This document shows positions 41,889 through 49,313 of a DNA stretch of 64,000 nt, piece after piece; positions within the stretch are counted from its first letter, which is position 1; the number at the start of each line of letters is the position of its first letter. Under the pieces are notes generated by a model. That model had not been told where the DNA came from and did not search any database. It saw only the letters and a list, made by a program, of their open reading frames with translations. The position numbers and the translations under genes are program-made. Location of the stretch: contig NZ_BOOF01000016.1 of assembly GCF_016863095.1 (NCBI RefSeq), positions 29,069 through 93,068 on the forward strand, read 5' to 3'. The stretch comes from Microbispora siamensis. GTDB lineage: Bacteria; Actinomycetota; Actinomycetes; Streptosporangiales; Streptosporangiaceae.

Positions 41889-42916
41889 GCATGGAGGCCC
41901 ACCTGGTCGTCGAACGTCCCGCCTTCCGCCTGGACGTCGAACTCCGCGCGGCGGCCGGTGAGGTGGTGGCGTTGCTCGGCCCCAACGGCGCGGGCAAGAC
42001 GACCGCGCTGCGCGGCCTCGCCGGGCTCACCGCCCTGAGCGGCGGGCGCGTCGAGCTGGACGGCGCCGAGGTGCACCACCTCCCGCCGGAACGCCGCAGG
42101 ATCGGCGTGGTCTTCCAGGACTACCTGCTGTTCCCGCACCTGTCCGCCCTCGACAACGTCGCCTTCGGGCCCCGCTGCCAGGGGCTCGGCAAGGCCGCGG
42201 CCCGTCGGGTCGCCGCCGAGCTGCTCGACCGCGTCGGCCTCGCCGGCCACGCCGATGTCCGCCCCGGGCGTCTGTCCGGAGGCCAGGCGCAGCGCGTCGC
42301 CCTCGCCCGCGCGCTGGCCGTACGGCCCCGCCTGTTGCTGCTGGACGAGCCGCTGGCCGCCCTCGACGCCCACACCAGGCTGGTGATCCGGGCCGAGCTG
42401 CGCCGCCACCTCGCCGATTTCGATGGCGCGACCATCCTGGTCACCCACGACGCGCTCGACGCGATGGTCCTGGCCCACCGGCTCGTGGTGATCGAGAACG
42501 GCGCGGTCGTGCAGACCGGCACCCCGAGCGAGATCGCCCGTCATCCGCGTACGGACTACGTCGCCCGCCTCGTCGGCCTGAATCTCTACCGGGGCGAGGC
42601 CGACGGGAACCACGTCGTCGTGGGCGACGTGCGCTTCAGCAGCGCCGAACGCCTGACGGGGCCCGCCTTCGTGGCCTTCCCGCCGTCCGCCGTCGCCCTC
42701 TACCGGACCCGCCCCGACGGCAGCCCGCGCAACCTGTGGCAGGCCGTCATCGACGGCATCGAACGACACGGCGACAACGTCCGCGTGCACCTCCACGGGC
42801 CGATCCCGCTGCTCGCCGACGTCACTCCGGCGGCCGCCGCCGATCTCGACCTCACCCCCGGCCGGCAGGTCTGGGCGGCCGTCAAGGCCACGGAGACGCA
42901 CGCCTACCCGGCCTGA
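41885..42916 (+). CDS. modC: Molybdate ABC transporter ATPase
   Basis: 343 residues. Walker A is LLGPNGAGKTTALRGLAGL (about residues 30-48), the Q-loop is GVVFQDYLLFPHL, the ABC signature is RLSGGQAQRVALARALAVRP, Walker B is LLLLDEPLAALDA and the H-loop is ILVTHDALDAMVLA. A C-terminal TOBE domain (residues about 285-343, NLWQAVIDGIERHGDNVRVH) is the molybdate-sensing part. Start ATG 41885 overlaps modB. Confidence 0.93.
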   Translation: MSMEAHLVVERPAFRLDVELRAAAGEVVALLGPNGAGKTTALRGLAGLTALSGGRVELDGAEVHHLPPERRRIGVVFQDYLLFPHLSALDNVAFGPRCQGLGKAAARRVAAELLDRVGLAGHADVRPGRLSGGQAQRVALARALAVRPRLLLLDEPLAALDAHTRLVIRAELRRHLADFDGATILVTHDALDAMVLAHRLVVIENGAVVQTGTPSEIARHPRTDYVARLVGLNLYRGEADGNHVVVGDVRFSSAERLTGPAFVAFPPSAVALYRTRPDGSPRNLWQAVIDGIERHGDNVRVHLHGPIPLLADVTPAAAADLDLTPGRQVWAAVKATETHAYPA

Positions 42917-42932
42917 CCCGGCTCCGCCCTTG

Positions 42933-42952
42933 CCTTGACGCCTGCGTCAAGG
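42933..42952. promoter_or_regulatory. MerR-like inverted repeat in the LLM-gene promoter
   Basis: CCTTGACG (42933-42940) and CGTCAAGG (42945-42952) are perfect inverted arms with four bases between. TTGACG can serve as a -35 and TAGCGT (42956-42961) as a -10, which puts the dyad between them as in MerR-type promoters, though the spacer here is only 15 bases. It lies after the modC stop and 38 bp before the LLM gene. Confidence 0.6.
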
Positions 42953-42990
42953 TTCTAGCGTGATCGCGAACACCGGCCCGAGGAGCCCCG

Positions 42991-43851
42991 ATGAAATTCG
43001 CGATCGCCTACTCCACCGCTGACGGGCTCGACCCCGACCGGCTCGTGGCCTATGCCCGCCATGCCGAGGACTGCGGCTTCGAGGGGCTGTACCTGCCGGA
43101 GCACATCGCGCTGTATCCCGGCGCCGCGATCGGCTCCTTCGAGATCCCGCCGACGCTGCCCTATCCCGATCCGCTCGACTGCCTGAACTTCGTCGCGGCG
43201 GCCACGCACCGCCTCCTGCTCGGCACGGCCGTGCTGCTGCTGCCGTACCACCACCCGGTGGTCCTGGCCAAGCGCCTGGCGACGATCGACGTGCTGTCCA
43301 AGGGGCGGATGCGGTTGCTGACCGTGGGGCTTGGCACCCTGCCCGGCGAGGCCGGGGCGGCGGGGGTCGACTTCGGCAGCCGGGGGCGCCGTGCCGACGA
43401 GGCCATCGACGTGCTGCGGCTGCTGTGGGAGGGAGACGAGAAGGGCGTCAGCTTCAGCGGCGAGTTCTTCGGCTTCGACGACCTGTGCAGCTATCCCAAG
43501 CCCTATGACGTCATCCACCTGCCGATCCACGTGGGCGGGTCGAGCCGGGCCGCCGCCCGCCGCGCCGGGCGGCGCGGCGACGGCTACTTTCCCGGCGGCG
43601 CGCTCACCGCGGAGGAACGCGCCGTCCAGTGGGAACTGGCCCGGACGGCGGCAGCCGAGGCCGGTCGCGATCCCGACGCGCTGGAATACACGCGCTGGGG
43701 GTCGATCGACATGTCCCCGGAACGCGTCGAGACGTACGCCGCGCAGGGCGTGACCCGCATTGTGGTCAGCCCCTCGTCCACGGAACCGGAGCGGCAGCGG
43801 GACGAGATGTCCGCGTTCGCCCAGCGGTTCGCCCTCCCCCGTACGGTCTGA
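42991..43851 (+). CDS. LLM-class F420-dependent oxidoreductase
   Basis: 286 residues. The luciferase-like TIM barrel is recognised by KFAIAYSTADGLDPDRLVAY, EDCGFEGLYLPEHIALYPGA, THRLLLGTAVLLLPYHHPVV and LAKRLATIDVLSKGRMRLLT, the last being the common LAK-LATLD-LS-GR motif. PIHVGGSSRAAARRAGRRGD is the TIGR03619-type phosphate or cofactor loop. F420 is the likely cofactor in an actinomycete; the substrate is unknown. GAGGAG lies just before the ATG. Confidence 0.88.
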   Translation: MKFAIAYSTADGLDPDRLVAYARHAEDCGFEGLYLPEHIALYPGAAIGSFEIPPTLPYPDPLDCLNFVAAATHRLLLGTAVLLLPYHHPVVLAKRLATIDVLSKGRMRLLTVGLGTLPGEAGAAGVDFGSRGRRADEAIDVLRLLWEGDEKGVSFSGEFFGFDDLCSYPKPYDVIHLPIHVGGSSRAAARRAGRRGDGYFPGGALTAEERAVQWELARTAAAEAGRDPDALEYTRWGSIDMSPERVETYAAQGVTRIVVSPSSTEPERQRDEMSAFAQRFALPRTV

Positions 43852-43932
43852 CGCCTGGCTCGCTCGGTGCGAGGCGCGACAGCGTGACGCGGCGCTCGCG
43901 ACCACAGGCGTGAAGAACGGTACATTGCGCGC

Positions 43933-44292
43933 ATGTCCTCCACTTCGCGGCCGGACGATCGCCTCCCGTCCGTGTTCCGGTTCGCCACCGAGTTGGTCGC
44001 CTGGGTCGCGACACCGTGGGCCATCGCCTCATGGTCCGTGCCGCTGGCCGTGCTGTCGGTCGTGGTGCTGATCGGGCTGCCGACGCTGTTGTCCACGCCG
44101 GGCGACAAGCGGAACGTGATCGTCGCGGTGCCCGGGCCGGTCACGATCGCGCTGGTCCTTGTGCAGCTCGTGGCGGCGGTGGTGGCGGCGTGGGCCGCCT
44201 GGCCCGCGCTCGCCGCCGTGCCGGTGACCGTGCTGGCCGCGGTCACCGTGGTGCTCGAACTGCCCCGCTGGCGGTGGCTCGCCTCCCGCTGA
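43933..44292 (+). CDS. YrdB-like DUF2568 membrane protein
   Basis: 119 residues with four hydrophobic segments: FRFATELVAWVATPWAIASW, VPLAVLSVVVLIGLPTLLST, VTIALVLVQLVAAVVAAWAA and AVPVTVLAAVTVVLELPRWR. The central TPGDK-NVIVAVPGP loop is the mark of the DUF2568 (YrdB) family, a small integral membrane protein of unknown function. Start ATG 43933. It converges with the DHA2 exporter. Confidence 0.78.
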   Translation: MSSTSRPDDRLPSVFRFATELVAWVATPWAIASWSVPLAVLSVVVLIGLPTLLSTPGDKRNVIVAVPGPVTIALVLVQLVAAVVAAWAAWPALAAVPVTVLAAVTVVLELPRWRWLASR

Positions 44293-44313
44293 GGCGTTCT
44301 GCCGGGGGACTGG

Positions 44314-45801
44314 TCACGCATGCGCGCGGTCGCGTCGTGCGCGGTTCGCGCGGTCGCGCCGTGTGCCGTCCGCGCGGTCGCGTCGTGTGCGCAGGAAGAC
44401 CGCGGCGAGGAGGACGCCGAGCAGGACGAGGACCGCGTTGACGGCGACGGCGGCGGTGACACCGTGCAGGATCGCCCCGGCGGACGCCGCGCCCCCGGCC
44501 GTGGCGGTGGCGATCGCGGACATGATCGGGGTCCCCATGGTGATGCCGACCTGCTGGGACATCGACGCGAGGCCGGTGGCCAGGCCCTGCTCGTGGTCGG
44601 GGAGCCCGGTGGTGGCGGTGACCATGAAGCCGACGATGACGAGCATGTTGCCCACGCCGCCCAGGAAGGTGGCGGGCAGCAGCAGTCCCATCGAGGCCGG
44701 CGTGTCGCCCAGGAAGACCAGCACGGCGGTGAAGACGGCCTGGAGCAGCCCGCCGCCGATCAGGACGGCCGTCGTGGAGGTGCGGGCGATCGCCTTCGGG
44801 GCGAGCATGCCGCCGGTCACGGTCCCGGCTCCCAGGACACCGAAGGAGAGTCCGGCGGCGAGGGCCGAGAAGCCGAGGGTCTTCTGCATGTACAGGGTGA
44901 GCAGGTACACCAGGGACGTCTCGGTGACGAAGGCGAGCAGCCCGAGCAGGTTTCCCCAGGCCACAGTGCGCTTGCGCAGTACGCGCACCGGGACCAGGGG
45001 CTCGGCGGCCCTGCGCTCGACACGGTAGAAGACGACCAGCAGGACCGCCCCGGCCAGCAGGCCCGTCAGGGCGAGGGGCTCGGCCCAGCCGTGTTCGCCG
45101 GCCCGCGTCAGGCCGTAGACGACGCCGAGCAGCCCGAGGGTGACCGACAGCGCGCCGGGCAGGTCGATCCTGGGACGGGCGGCGGGACGCGACTCGGCGA
45201 TGACGGCGGGGGCGACGAGGAGCACGGCCAGGGCGACGGGGACGTTGATGAAGAAGGCCCAGCGCCAGGACAGCAGGTCGGTGAGCACGCCGCCGAGGAC
45301 CGCGCCGGCGGTGAACCCGGCGGACATGAGCGCGCCGTTGAGGCCCAGGGCCTTCTGGCGCAGAGGGCCTTCGGGGAAGGACGTGGTGAGCAGGGCGAGC
45401 CCGGCCGGGGTGGCGGCGGCGGTGGCGAGCCCTTGGGCGACGCGGGCGATGACGAGGATCGCGGGGGTCGGGGCGAGCCCGCCGGCCAGCGAGGCCGCGC
45501 ACAGGAGCGCGAGGCTGCCGAGGAAGATGCGCTTGCGGCCGATCAGGTCGCCGATGCGGCCGAAGAACAAAGTGAAGCCGGCCGCGCACAGCGCGAAGGC
45601 GGTGGCGACCCACTGCAGATCCGCCAGGGAGAACCCGAGGTCGTCGCCGATCGCGGGCAGCGCCACGTTAAGGATCGAGAAGTCGACCGCCAGCATGAAC
45701 TGGGCGACCAGCAGCACCGCGAGGACGACCTTCAGGCGGCCGGTCAGGCGCTGTGGTGGCGCGGCGGTCGCGGCCGCCGACAGAGATTTCGTGGTGGACA
45801 T
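44314..45801 (-). CDS. DHA2-family (14-TM) MFS exporter
   Basis: 495 residues with 14 hydrophobic segments. Motifs are AQFMLAVDFSILNVALPAIG in helix 1, LQWVATAFALCAAGFTLFFG, the A-motif GRIGDLIGRKRIFLGSLALL, and LGLNGALMSAGFTAGAVLGG (antiporter motif C region). It fits the drug:H+ antiporter 2 family. The C-terminal tail RRDRADGTRRDRANRARRDR is a tandem-repeat product of the DNA at 44325-44395. It is divergent from a TetR gene across a perfect operator, the common repressor-exporter layout. Confidence 0.9.
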   Translation of the reverse strand: MSTTKSLSAAATAAPPQRLTGRLKVVLAVLLVAQFMLAVDFSILNVALPAIGDDLGFSLADLQWVATAFALCAAGFTLFFGRIGDLIGRKRIFLGSLALLCAASLAGGLAPTPAILVIARVAQGLATAAATPAGLALLTTSFPEGPLRQKALGLNGALMSAGFTAGAVLGGVLTDLLSWRWAFFINVPVALAVLLVAPAVIAESRPAARPRIDLPGALSVTLGLLGVVYGLTRAGEHGWAEPLALTGLLAGAVLLVVFYRVERRAAEPLVPVRVLRKRTVAWGNLLGLLAFVTETSLVYLLTLYMQKTLGFSALAAGLSFGVLGAGTVTGGMLAPKAIARTSTTAVLIGGGLLQAVFTAVLVFLGDTPASMGLLLPATFLGGVGNMLVIVGFMVTATTGLPDHEQGLATGLASMSQQVGITMGTPIMSAIATATAGGAASAGAILHGVTAAVAVNAVLVLLGVLLAAVFLRTRRDRADGTRRDRANRARRDRAHA

Positions 45802-45841
45802 GACAGAGACATCCCTTCGGATATGGAGGCCGTGCAGCGGC

Positions 45842-45865
45842 TTAACGGGTCTGTCGTCCCGTTAA
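45842..45865. promoter_or_regulatory. TetR operator
   Basis: TTAACGGG (45842-45849) and CCCGTTAA (45858-45865) are perfect inverted arms separated by eight bases. It lies in the 142-bp gap between the divergent exporter and TetR genes, 41 bp from the exporter start, so one TetR dimer or dimer pair could control both. A second short dyad, GGAAC-TGTG-GTTCC, is at 45902-45915. Confidence 0.75.
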
Positions 45866-45943
45866 ACTAATGAGGACACTAGCACTCCATGCCGCCTTAA
45901 GGGAACTGTGGTTCCGATAGTCGCCTTGTGGGAAGGAGCCGTC

Positions 45944-46558
45944 ATGGCAGCAGCCACTCCACCGCCCGGTGCCGTCCGCCCAGGTGGACGCACCGCCCGC
46001 GTCCGCGAGGCCGTACTCGAAGCCGCCGCCGACACCCTGGCCGAAAAGGGCTTCGAGGGGCTCGACCTCGGCGAGATCGCGCGTACCGCGGGAGTCGGGA
46101 AGACCACCCTCTACCGCCGTTGGGGCACGCCCGGCGCGCTCGCCGCCGACCTTCTCCAGGACATGGCCGAACGATCCCTGCCCCGGTCCCGCAACGACGA
46201 CATCGACCAGGATCTGCGCGACAACGCCCGGCTGGTCCTCAAAACCCTCACTGATCCCCGCCAGGGGCGGCTGTTCAAGGCATTGATCGCCGCCTCACTC
46301 TGCAACGAGCAGGCGGCGCAGGCCTTGCGCCGCTTCTACGCCGTACGCATCGACGAATGGGCCGGCTGCGTCACCGACGCGATCGAACGAGGGGAACTGC
46401 CCACCGGCACCGACCCGCGCCGGGTGATCGCCGCGGTCTCCGCACCCCTGTACTACGCCCTGCTCAACACCGGGGAACCTCTGGACGAGGCCGCGGCGGA
46501 CCGGGCCGCGGCGGCGGCGCTGGCGGCGGCCCGCGCCGGGGCCCTCTCGATGAGCTGA
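45944..46558 (+). CDS. TetR-family repressor
   Basis: 204 residues from ATG 45944 behind GGAAGGAG (the frame is open to 45908). The helix-turn-helix is EAAADTLAEKGFEGLDLGEI, ARTAGVGKTTLYRRWGTPGA. The C-terminal ligand domain is TetR_C_16-like with KALIAASLCNEQAAQALRRF and YYALLNTGEPLDEAAADRAA. It is divergent from the DHA2 exporter, which it probably represses. The acetyltransferase gene starts 65 bp downstream in the same direction. Confidence 0.88.
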   Translation: MAAATPPPGAVRPGGRTARVREAVLEAAADTLAEKGFEGLDLGEIARTAGVGKTTLYRRWGTPGALAADLLQDMAERSLPRSRNDDIDQDLRDNARLVLKTLTDPRQGRLFKALIAASLCNEQAAQALRRFYAVRIDEWAGCVTDAIERGELPTGTDPRRVIAAVSAPLYYALLNTGEPLDEAAADRAAAAALAAARAGALSMS

Positions 46559-46623
46559 TGCGCCGGCGTCCGCGACACTTGCTCCTCGACGAGTACGAAG
46601 ACCGAACGCCGCAGGAGACAACC

Positions 46624-47223
46624 GTGAGCCTCGAGGCACAGCGCGCCCACATCCTCACCGGGCAGATGTACAACGACCTGACCGACGAACTGGTCGCCGC
46701 CCGCCGGCGCGCCGTGCTGCTCACCAACGCCTACAACGACAGCTTCGGCGCTCCCCAGGCCCACCGCGAGGCTCTCCTGCGTGACCTGCTCGACCACGTC
46801 GGCCCCGGCGCTCACTTCGAGCCCACCTTCCGGTGCGAGTTCGGCTACAACATCAGCGTCGGCGCCGACTTCTACGCCAACTTCGACGCCGTCATGCTCG
46901 ACGGCGCACGAATCACGATCGGCGACAACGTCCTGCTCGGACCGCGCGTGAGCATCTACACCTCCAATCACGCCATCGATCCCGGCGAGCGCGTCGCCGG
47001 GGCCTGCTACGCCAGACCCGTGACCATCGGCGACCGCGTGTGGATCGGGGGCGGGGTCACCGTCAACCCCGGTGTGACCATCGGCGACGGCGCGATCATC
47101 GGCTCCGGGGCCGTCGTGACCCGGGACGTCCCCGCACGCGTCATCGCCGCCGGCAACCCCGCCCGGATCCTGCGCGAGATCACCGAGCGGGACGTCACCG
47201 GCTGGCGCCCCGACGCCCCGTAG
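46624..47223 (+). CDS. Sugar O-acetyltransferase (maltose/NodL type, hexapeptide repeat)
   Basis: 199 residues from GTG 46624 after GCAGGAGAC; in-frame sequence continues upstream but overlaps the TetR gene. The N-terminal Mac domain is LTGQMYNDLTDELVAARRRA. The left-handed beta-helix follows: FGYNISVGADFYANFDAVML, RITIGDNVLLGPRVSIYTSN (catalytic His in SNHAID), VTIGDRVWIGGGVTVNPGVT and IGDGAIIGSGAVVTRDVPAR. It should acetylate a sugar hydroxyl from acetyl-CoA in the cytoplasm. Confidence 0.88.
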   Translation: MSLEAQRAHILTGQMYNDLTDELVAARRRAVLLTNAYNDSFGAPQAHREALLRDLLDHVGPGAHFEPTFRCEFGYNISVGADFYANFDAVMLDGARITIGDNVLLGPRVSIYTSNHAIDPGERVAGACYARPVTIGDRVWIGGGVTVNPGVTIGDGAIIGSGAVVTRDVPARVIAAGNPARILREITERDVTGWRPDAP

Positions 47224-47263
47224 GCACCCCCGATAGGCACAGAAAGGTATGGCGAGAACGGCG

Positions 47264-47779
47264 TCAGACGTCGCCCTCGTACAGGCGCCGCATTTGCGCT
47301 TCATACTGCTCGAACGGCTCCAGGCCTACTGCGGCGCGTCGGTCGTCCAGTTGATCTGCGTCCTCTATCGGGTGTGGTCTGAAGCCGCTGCCCTCGTCGA
47401 GGAATTGAGTTCCATATAGCTGGGGACGACCGGAATTCACTCGCACCCGATCCTCGAGGTAGGCGAGGTGGGCGGGCTTCGCCTCGTTCCGGGCAACGGC
47501 GTCGGAAAGCGCCCGGTGGAATTCGCGCTGAATCTCGGGCGAGGCGTCGGCGTGCTGGGCGAGTAGCCATGCCGCGAGCGCCCCGTCCTCTCCGACCTGG
47601 GACAAGAGTGGCCAGCCGCGCATGCCTACCACCGACCGCAGCCATGCCGTGTTGTCCCGATCGATGTTCCTCCACTGGGCCATGCGCTCCTGGTTCAGAG
47701 GCTCCTCGGCTGGTTCACGGATATCCTGATCGACCTTCATGCGCTTCAGCAGTTCCGCTCGCAGTTCGTCGTCAGTCAC
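47264..47779 (-). CDS. DUF6624 family protein
   Basis: 171 residues. The recognisable segment is NQERMAQWRNIDRDNTAWLR, SVVGMRGWPLLSQVGEDGAL, AAWLLAQHADASPEIQREFH and LEDRVRVNSGRPQLYGTQF, the set seen in DUF6624 proteins (Gly-rich loop plus QLYGTQ). Function unknown; cytoplasmic. ATG 47779 follows no strong ribosome binding site. Confidence 0.75.
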   Translation of the reverse strand: MTDDELRAELLKRMKVDQDIREPAEEPLNQERMAQWRNIDRDNTAWLRSVVGMRGWPLLSQVGEDGALAAWLLAQHADASPEIQREFHRALSDAVARNEAKPAHLAYLEDRVRVNSGRPQLYGTQFLDEGSGFRPHPIEDADQLDDRRAAVGLEPFEQYEAQMRRLYEGDV

Positions 47780-48044
47780 GTTCCGACTTTACGATGCGGG
47801 TGGCGTCCAGCCAGCTTGTCGAAGCCGCGCAATCGATTTCGGAATACACTTGATTGCCGTCGACTGGGCGGTCGGCTTTTGGTGCCGTCCCCAGCCTGAT
47901 TTCTGCCTCGCCGCAACCGGGCCGTCCGCTGCGGAGCAAACGGCGGTTGGGGCGGGGATCGGTCGAGTGGTTGCGCGCACCGCGGTGCGCAGGCCATCAT
48001 CAAGGCATGATCTCCAACCGAAAGGGCGGCGACGCCCACGCGCG
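47780..48044. other. Intergenic region with a 16-bp palindrome
   Basis: No credible gene. It carries the divergent promoters of the DUF6624 gene (left) and the DUF6745-like gene (right). A perfect 16-bp palindrome, GCGCACCGCGGTGCGC, lies at 47975-47990 about 55 bp before the latter's start and may be an operator. Confidence 0.4.
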
Positions 48045-48914
48045 TTGAGCGCGCTCACGCGGCGCTACGCCGCCGCTGAACCTGTGACCGATGTCCGGAG
48101 CGGCAAGAGCGCCCACGACCGGTGGCAGGAAGCCGTCAAGATCCGGCAGGAGTGGCTCGACCACGGCCTGTCCACCCGACCGGCCGACCGGCGGACGGTC
48201 GAACACAGCCTGACCGCGATCTACGCGAGGATCTCTCGCCCGAAGCCCCGGTTCGAATGGGTCGACTCGCCGGACCAGGCGATCCCGCTTGTCGCCGGTC
48301 TGCCCACTCTCGACCGGCTCTACGGCTGGATCCGGAATCCGCACCCGCGGGGGACACCGCCACTGGCCAGCGATCTGGCCATGCTCGAGTCCCAGCTACG
48401 GGGCGCACTCAGTGCCGGGGTCTCCCACGCCGACCCTGAGCTGTCCCCGGCACGGAAGGGCAAACGGAACGAGCCCTGGCCCGAACTGCCACCGCTGAAG
48501 GCACTCGACGCCGGCGTTCCACTGGGTGTCGTGGTGCACCAAGGCATCCGTACCGCACTGCATCGGAGCCTCGCGCACGGTTTCCGCATGCCGATCCGCA
48601 ACACGTTGGCCGGCAGCGGGCCCGTACCGGCGTGCTGGTACGGCCAGCAGGACGCGGCGTGGGTCGCCTACTACGACGCCCTGCATCGGCTCGGACTGGC
48701 CTCCTACGGGCCGGACGAACTCGAGCACCTCGGCCACTGGGCCGCACTGGCGCGCTCCGGCGGCTGGTGGTGGCCCGGCGAGGATGTGTGCGTCGTGGTG
48801 GACCGGCCCGAACTGGTCCGCACCGAACCGGTCCCCGGGACCTGGCACGACGAGGTCCGGCTCCGGCGCGGTGGTGTCCGCTACCGCGACGGCTGGCACC
48901 CGCTACTGGCATGA
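48045..48914 (+). CDS. DUF6745-like protein
   Basis: About 289 residues; the start is uncertain (TTG 48045; GTG 48084 is possible). Near the C-terminus RTALHRSLAHGFRMPIRNTL, WYGQQDAAWVAYYDALHRLG, LGHWAALARSGGWWWPGEDV and VRYRDGWHPLLA are typical of DUF6745 proteins, which are longer (about 350-400 residues); this one ends soon after the RYRDG motif. No catalytic motif is known. A strong terminator hairpin follows directly. Confidence 0.65.
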   Translation: MSALTRRYAAAEPVTDVRSGKSAHDRWQEAVKIRQEWLDHGLSTRPADRRTVEHSLTAIYARISRPKPRFEWVDSPDQAIPLVAGLPTLDRLYGWIRNPHPRGTPPLASDLAMLESQLRGALSAGVSHADPELSPARKGKRNEPWPELPPLKALDAGVPLGVVVHQGIRTALHRSLAHGFRMPIRNTLAGSGPVPACWYGQQDAAWVAYYDALHRLGLASYGPDELEHLGHWAALARSGGWWWPGEDVCVVVDRPELVRTEPVPGTWHDEVRLRRGGVRYRDGWHPLLA

Positions 48915-48919
48915 CCAGC

Positions 48920-48962
48920 GGGCGGGCCGGGACGAGACACCTTCTCTCGTCCCGGCCCGCCC
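48920..48962. terminator. Long bidirectional terminator
   Basis: A perfect 18-bp stem, GGGCGGGCCGGGACGAGA (48920-48937) with its complement at 48945-48962, and a 7-base loop. It sits between the DUF6745-like stop and the minus-strand stop at 48969, so it can end transcription in both directions. Confidence 0.8.
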
Positions 48963-48968
48963 GATCGA

Positions 48969-49124
48969 TCAGAAATACCGGCCGCAGGGGATCTGGCCCC
49001 ATTCGTAGGACCAGCAGAGCTCCACCGTATAGGGGCGCCCGTCCTCGTAACCGATCTGGTGAAGGCCCGCGTCTCCGTATTCGTCCCCGTAGTCCCACCA
49101 ATACGAGGGCACGAACGCCTGCAC
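48969..49124 (-). CDS. Small Trp/Tyr-rich protein or 3' gene remnant
   Basis: The minus frame ends in a stop at 48969-48971 beside a terminator and gives 51 residues from GTG 49124 (GGAGCGC before it): VQAFVPSYWWDYGDEYGDAG, LHQIGYEDGRPYTVELCWSY, EWGQIPCGRYF. An in-frame stop at about 49163 limits the upstream extension. The composition (W, Y, D, G) and the neighbouring terminator suggest real coding sequence, most likely the end of a longer gene cut near 49160, where IS605-like end sequence begins. Family not recognised. Confidence 0.4.
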   Translation of the reverse strand: MQAFVPSYWWDYGDEYGDAGLHQIGYEDGRPYTVELCWSYEWGQIPCGRYF

Positions 49125-49154
49125 GCGCTCCAGGTTCAGCTCTTCAGCGGGCGC

Positions 49155-49200
49155 TCAGGCCGGGGATTGGAGCCCCCGCACCACACGGGGTGTGGTGCGG
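49155..49200. repeat. IS605-end-like sequence and hairpin
   Basis: The complement of 49155-49172 reads CTCCAATCCCCGGCCTGA, close to the right end of the first IS605 element (GAATCCCCGGCCT). Next to it CCGCACCACAC (49176-49186) pairs with GTGTGGTGCGG (49190-49200). This may be a solitary IS605 end left by a lost element; it is too short for certainty. Confidence 0.35.
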
Positions 49201-49313
49201 AGCCGCGGTGCTTGTCCGGTGAATAGACGACAGGCGTTGTAGCTGGTCAACGGATCACAATCGTCTTCCCGAGATGGGATGGCAGACGCTGTCTGGGCAG
49301 GAGCGGATGAGCC
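49201..49313 (+). promoter_or_regulatory. Probable promoter region of the LamG/RHS operon
   Basis: A gene-free, less GC-rich stretch between the IS-like hairpin and the GTG at 49314. It contains CAGGAGCGG about ten bases before that GTG. I did not find a convincing -35/-10 pair. Confidence 0.35.
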
